Below are positions 61,950-64,000 of a DNA stretch of 64,000 nucleotides, piece after piece. The stretch comes from Phormidesmis priestleyi BC1401 (GTDB taxonomy: Bacteria; Cyanobacteriota; Cyanobacteriia; Leptolyngbyales; Leptolyngbyaceae): assembly GCF_001650195.1 (NCBI RefSeq), contig NZ_LXYR01000027.1, positions 1 through 64,000 of the forward strand, in the 5' to 3' direction. The translations under genes and the position numbers were made by a program. Every line of letters starts with the position of its first letter. The first letter of the stretch is position 1. The notes under the pieces were generated by a model. The model worked only from the letters and a program-made list of their open reading frames with translations, was not told the origin of the DNA and searched no databases.

Positions 61950-62638
61950 CTAGCCAATTATTCGACTCATGTTCTTTAGCACCTGTGCCGCATTATAGAG
62001 TTCTCTTGATGACGCAAAAGGTGCAAATGTTCGAGAGATGGCGTACTGAGGATTTCCTGTCTGTACGAGTTTTACGAAGAAAATGTCATCTCCATTTGTC
62101 ACCACTCCAAAAATGGGTTGCTGAGGATGCGGTGCCATTATGTAAGCCAGCGTTTGCGGTAAAGCGGTTGTTGCAGAAATGGTGGTTCGTTTTGACTCTA
62201 AAATCACAACCCAAAATCGATTTTGGGCGTTGCTGGATCGATCTATGAATCACAGATTTTACCCTCACCCTAGCCCTCTCCTTTAGGGAGAGGGGAAAAG
62301 AGTTCTGGCTCCCTTCTCCCTAGGGAGAAGGGTTGGCGAGGGCTTGCCCCACTTCGTGAGGAGGGCATTTCATGTCTGCATTCAGCAACGCCCGATTTTG
62401 CATCGTCAAAATATCGATTCGTCCGCGCAACGGCTCGACTTCTTCATCGTCTTGATTCAGCACAAGCTCGATCGATGCCTCGCCTCGCATCTTGACGATG
62501 GTCAATAAATCCACGTCGAATCAAATCTAGAGAAGCCCTTTCAGCATCAGTTAGAGGCGGCAGGTTGTTGCACCATTCAGGGAAGAAATCCTCAGCTTCA
62601 GTGCGTCTCAAGCCAAATCGAGTTTCAGTGTCAGCCAC
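61950..62638 (-). pseudogene. HsdR N-terminal-like gene, broken by a repeat insertion
   Basis: The N-terminal part (MADTETRFGLRRTEAEDFFP, LTDAERASLDLIRRGF), a middle part in another frame (GEASIELVLNQDDEEVEPLR, GRIDILTMQNR) and a C-terminal part (VVILESKRTTISATTALPQT, FGVVTNGDDIFFVKLVQTG) resemble cyanobacterial proteins with a type I restriction R-subunit N-terminal nuclease domain. The repeat at 62226-62392 splits DILTMQNR from VVILESK. A separate frame change, probably with a deletion, lies near 62500. Confidence 0.65.
62226..62392. mobile_element. Hairpin repeat with CGATTTTG duplication
   Basis: It begins GGCGTTGCTGGAT and ends CATTCAGCAACGCC as terminal inverted repeats. The 8-bp direct repeat CGATTTTG flanks it at 62218-62225 and 62393-62400. 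The 167-bp length, the core hairpins and the exact duplication show that this family transposes as a discrete unit. It lies inside the HsdR-like gene. Confidence 0.92.
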
Positions 62639-62858
62639 ACTTCTAAAGACCTCTGTAATTGCCGTTTTTTCGACCCTGTTTTGTAATGGGTCGTGATTAT
62701 TTTCTGTACCTGATTAGAAATCTCGCGATCGCTGACCTCCGATCGTGACTTATTCTCCACGCTAGACTTGAAGCGGGTGAGATTCTCACGGATAATGGCT
62801 CAATGCAGAGAGGGTGTTGCCCCTTTGCTGATTTTCTATATTCTGACACTTGTGTATC

Positions 62859-64000
62859 ATGGCGCTAACAGAACCCGGATCTTATAAAGACACCGTTAAT
62901 TTGCCTAAAACCGATTTTGATATGCGGGCAAACGCAGTCAAGCGGGAACCCGAATTGCAGAAATTTTGGGCAGAGCAGCAGATTTACGAGCAACTGTCTC
63001 AGAACAATCCTGGGGATCTGTTTATTTTGCATGACGGTCCTCCTTATGCAAATGGGGCGCTGCACATTGGGCACGCGCTGAACAAAATTCTCAAAGACAC
63101 CATCAATAAATATCAACTGCTGCAAGGGCGAAAAGTCCGCTATGTAGCGGGATGGGACTGTCATGGGCTGCCGATCGAGCTTAAAGTTCTGCAAACGCTC
63201 AAACCAGAAGAACGTAAGCAGTTAACGCCCTTATCGCTGCGGCAAAAAGCCAAGGAGTTTGCGCTTAATGCCGTAGAGAACCAGCTTCAAAGCTTTAAAC
63301 GATATGGGATCTGGGGCGATTGGGAGCATCCTTATCTGACGTTAACGCCGGATTATGAGGCAGCTCAAATCGGTGTGTTTGGGCAGATGGTGCTAAAAGG
63401 CTATATCTATCGCGGCTTAAAGCCTGTTCACTGGAGTCCGAGTTCTAAGACGGCGCTGGCAGAAGCCGAACTCGAATATCCTGAAGGGCACACGTCGCGG
63501 AGCATCTATGCTGCGTTTGAAGTGACAAGTTTGTCGAAAGAGTTGCAGATGCCGCTCGATCCCTTTTTGGGTGAGTTGGGCGTTGCGATTTGGACGACGA
63601 CTCCCTGGACGATTCCGGCAAATTTGGGAGTCAGCGTCAATCCAGACTTGGTTTACGCCGTGGTGGAAGTCGGGGCGGATTTTCCCTCTAAGTTCAAATA
63701 CCTGATCGTCGCCAAGGATCTCATCGGTCGCCTGTCAGATCTATTAGGAACGACTCTAACCGAGAAAGCCACAATGATGGGTCGGCTGCTCGAACACTGC
63801 ACGTATCGGCATCCATTGTTCGATCGTCAAAGTGAGATCTTAATCGGCGGCGATTATGTCACGACTGATTCGGGAACGGGGTTAGTGCATACGGCTCCGG
63901 GTCACGGTCAAGAAGACTATCAGGTCGGACTGCGCTATGGGTTGCCGCTGCTTTCACCTGTGGATGATAACGGCGACTTCACCGAAGAAGCGGGACAGTT
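62859..64000 (+). CDS. ileS: Isoleucyl-tRNA synthetase (5' part, continues beyond window)
   Basis: This is a class I synthetase that charges tRNA-Ile. The start MALTEPGSYKDTVNLPKTDF is followed by DGPPYANGALHIGHALNKIL with the HIGH motif. The editing (CP1) domain includes WTTTPWTIPANLGV and the conserved GTGLVHTAPGHGQEDY. The frame is open to the window end (about 380 codons of roughly 950). The KMSKS part and any C-terminal zinc region lie outside. The 220 bp upstream show no recognisable leader element. Confidence 0.95.
   Translation, partial: MALTEPGSYKDTVNLPKTDFDMRANAVKREPELQKFWAEQQIYEQLSQNNPGDLFILHDGPPYANGALHIGHALNKILKDTINKYQLLQGRKVRYVAGWDCHGLPIELKVLQTLKPEERKQLTPLSLRQKAKEFALNAVENQLQSFKRYGIWGDWEHPYLTLTPDYEAAQIGVFGQMVLKGYIYRGLKPVHWSPSSKTALAEAELEYPEGHTSRSIYAAFEVTSLSKELQMPLDPFLGELGVAIWTTTPWTIPANLGVSVNPDLVYAVVEVGADFPSKFKYLIVAKDLIGRLSDLLGTTLTEKATMMGRLLEHCTYRHPLFDRQSEILIGGDYVTTDSGTGLVHTAPGHGQEDYQVGLRYGLPLLSPVDDNGDFTEEAGQ

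Noticed and set aside
62640-62858. Possible T-box or other leader upstream of ileS
   Set aside because: I see no specifier hairpin, no T-box consensus and no terminator, and T-boxes are not expected in cyanobacteria.

Overview
The window is a chromosomal segment of a cyanobacterium. Supporting this are photosynthetic electron-transport genes (psbV, psbV2, petE, petJ), the flavodiiron pair flv3-flv1, CRR6-, Ycf66-, DUF1823- and PatD-like proteins, the very frequent HIP1-type octamer GCGATCGC and an intein in dnaX. The mixture suggests a filamentous, Leptolyngbya-like genome, but species cannot be read from the sequence.

Layout. 1-2.6 kb: a gene tail broken by a miniature transposon, an orphan ParD-like antitoxin, a PrxQ peroxiredoxin, a Nudix hydrolase and pantothenate kinase coaX. 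2.9-6.4 kb: the flv3-flv1 operon (O2 photoreduction). 6.7-9.4 kb: a squalene/phytoene-synthase-like protein, DUF2007 and accD. 9.6-11.7 kb: four small lumenal electron carriers in a row (psbV, psbV2, petE, petJ). 11.8-20.3 kb: DUF3891, a REC-histidine kinase, a molybdopterin oxidoreductase, rpmF, secreted unknowns, Uma2, bioF, an LMW phosphatase and ebfC. 20.4-28.7 kb: S9 peptidase, Nif11-like, hydrolase, GH104 muramidase, a double ABC ATPase, a zinc-ribbon protein, PatD-like and tRNA-Gln. 28.8-38.5 kb: a decayed ISAs1-family element, recJ, crr6-like, a DICT-type sensor kinase whose phospho-acceptor His is Gln, and a broken Rpn nuclease. 38.5-41.8 kb: dnaX with intein. 42-55.4 kb: a ferrochelatase-like protein with a His-rich tail, MFS, ilvB, C39 peptidase, HAD, ppsA, a GNAT/GIY-YIG operon and a DUF1537 kinase. 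55.5-64 kb: pentapeptide protein, thiL, a TLP40-like cyclophilin, efp, accB, ycf66, a broken HsdR-like gene and the 5' part of ileS.

The most striking feature is the dnaX intein (38958-40247). Its ends carry normal splicing motifs, but the roughly 310 codons between them have no recognisable domain in the dnaX frame. In the -1 frame the same DNA encodes a complete 331-residue LAGLIDADG homing endonuclease with two Cys-rich N-terminal knuckles. Two long reading frames are therefore open over 996 bp inside an essential gene.

The second theme is small non-autonomous mobile elements. A family with a shared hairpin core has about eight copies. Some copies have GGCGTTGCTGAA-type ends and 8-bp target duplications (60301, 62226), and others have GACCTYCTGCRYGAAT-type ends flanked by TA (43888, and a short relative at 15443). 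Separate MITEs lie at 97-270 (8-bp duplication) and 49811-50021 (TTA duplication). Several insertions break or extend genes, and their pre-insertion reading frames can be rebuilt.
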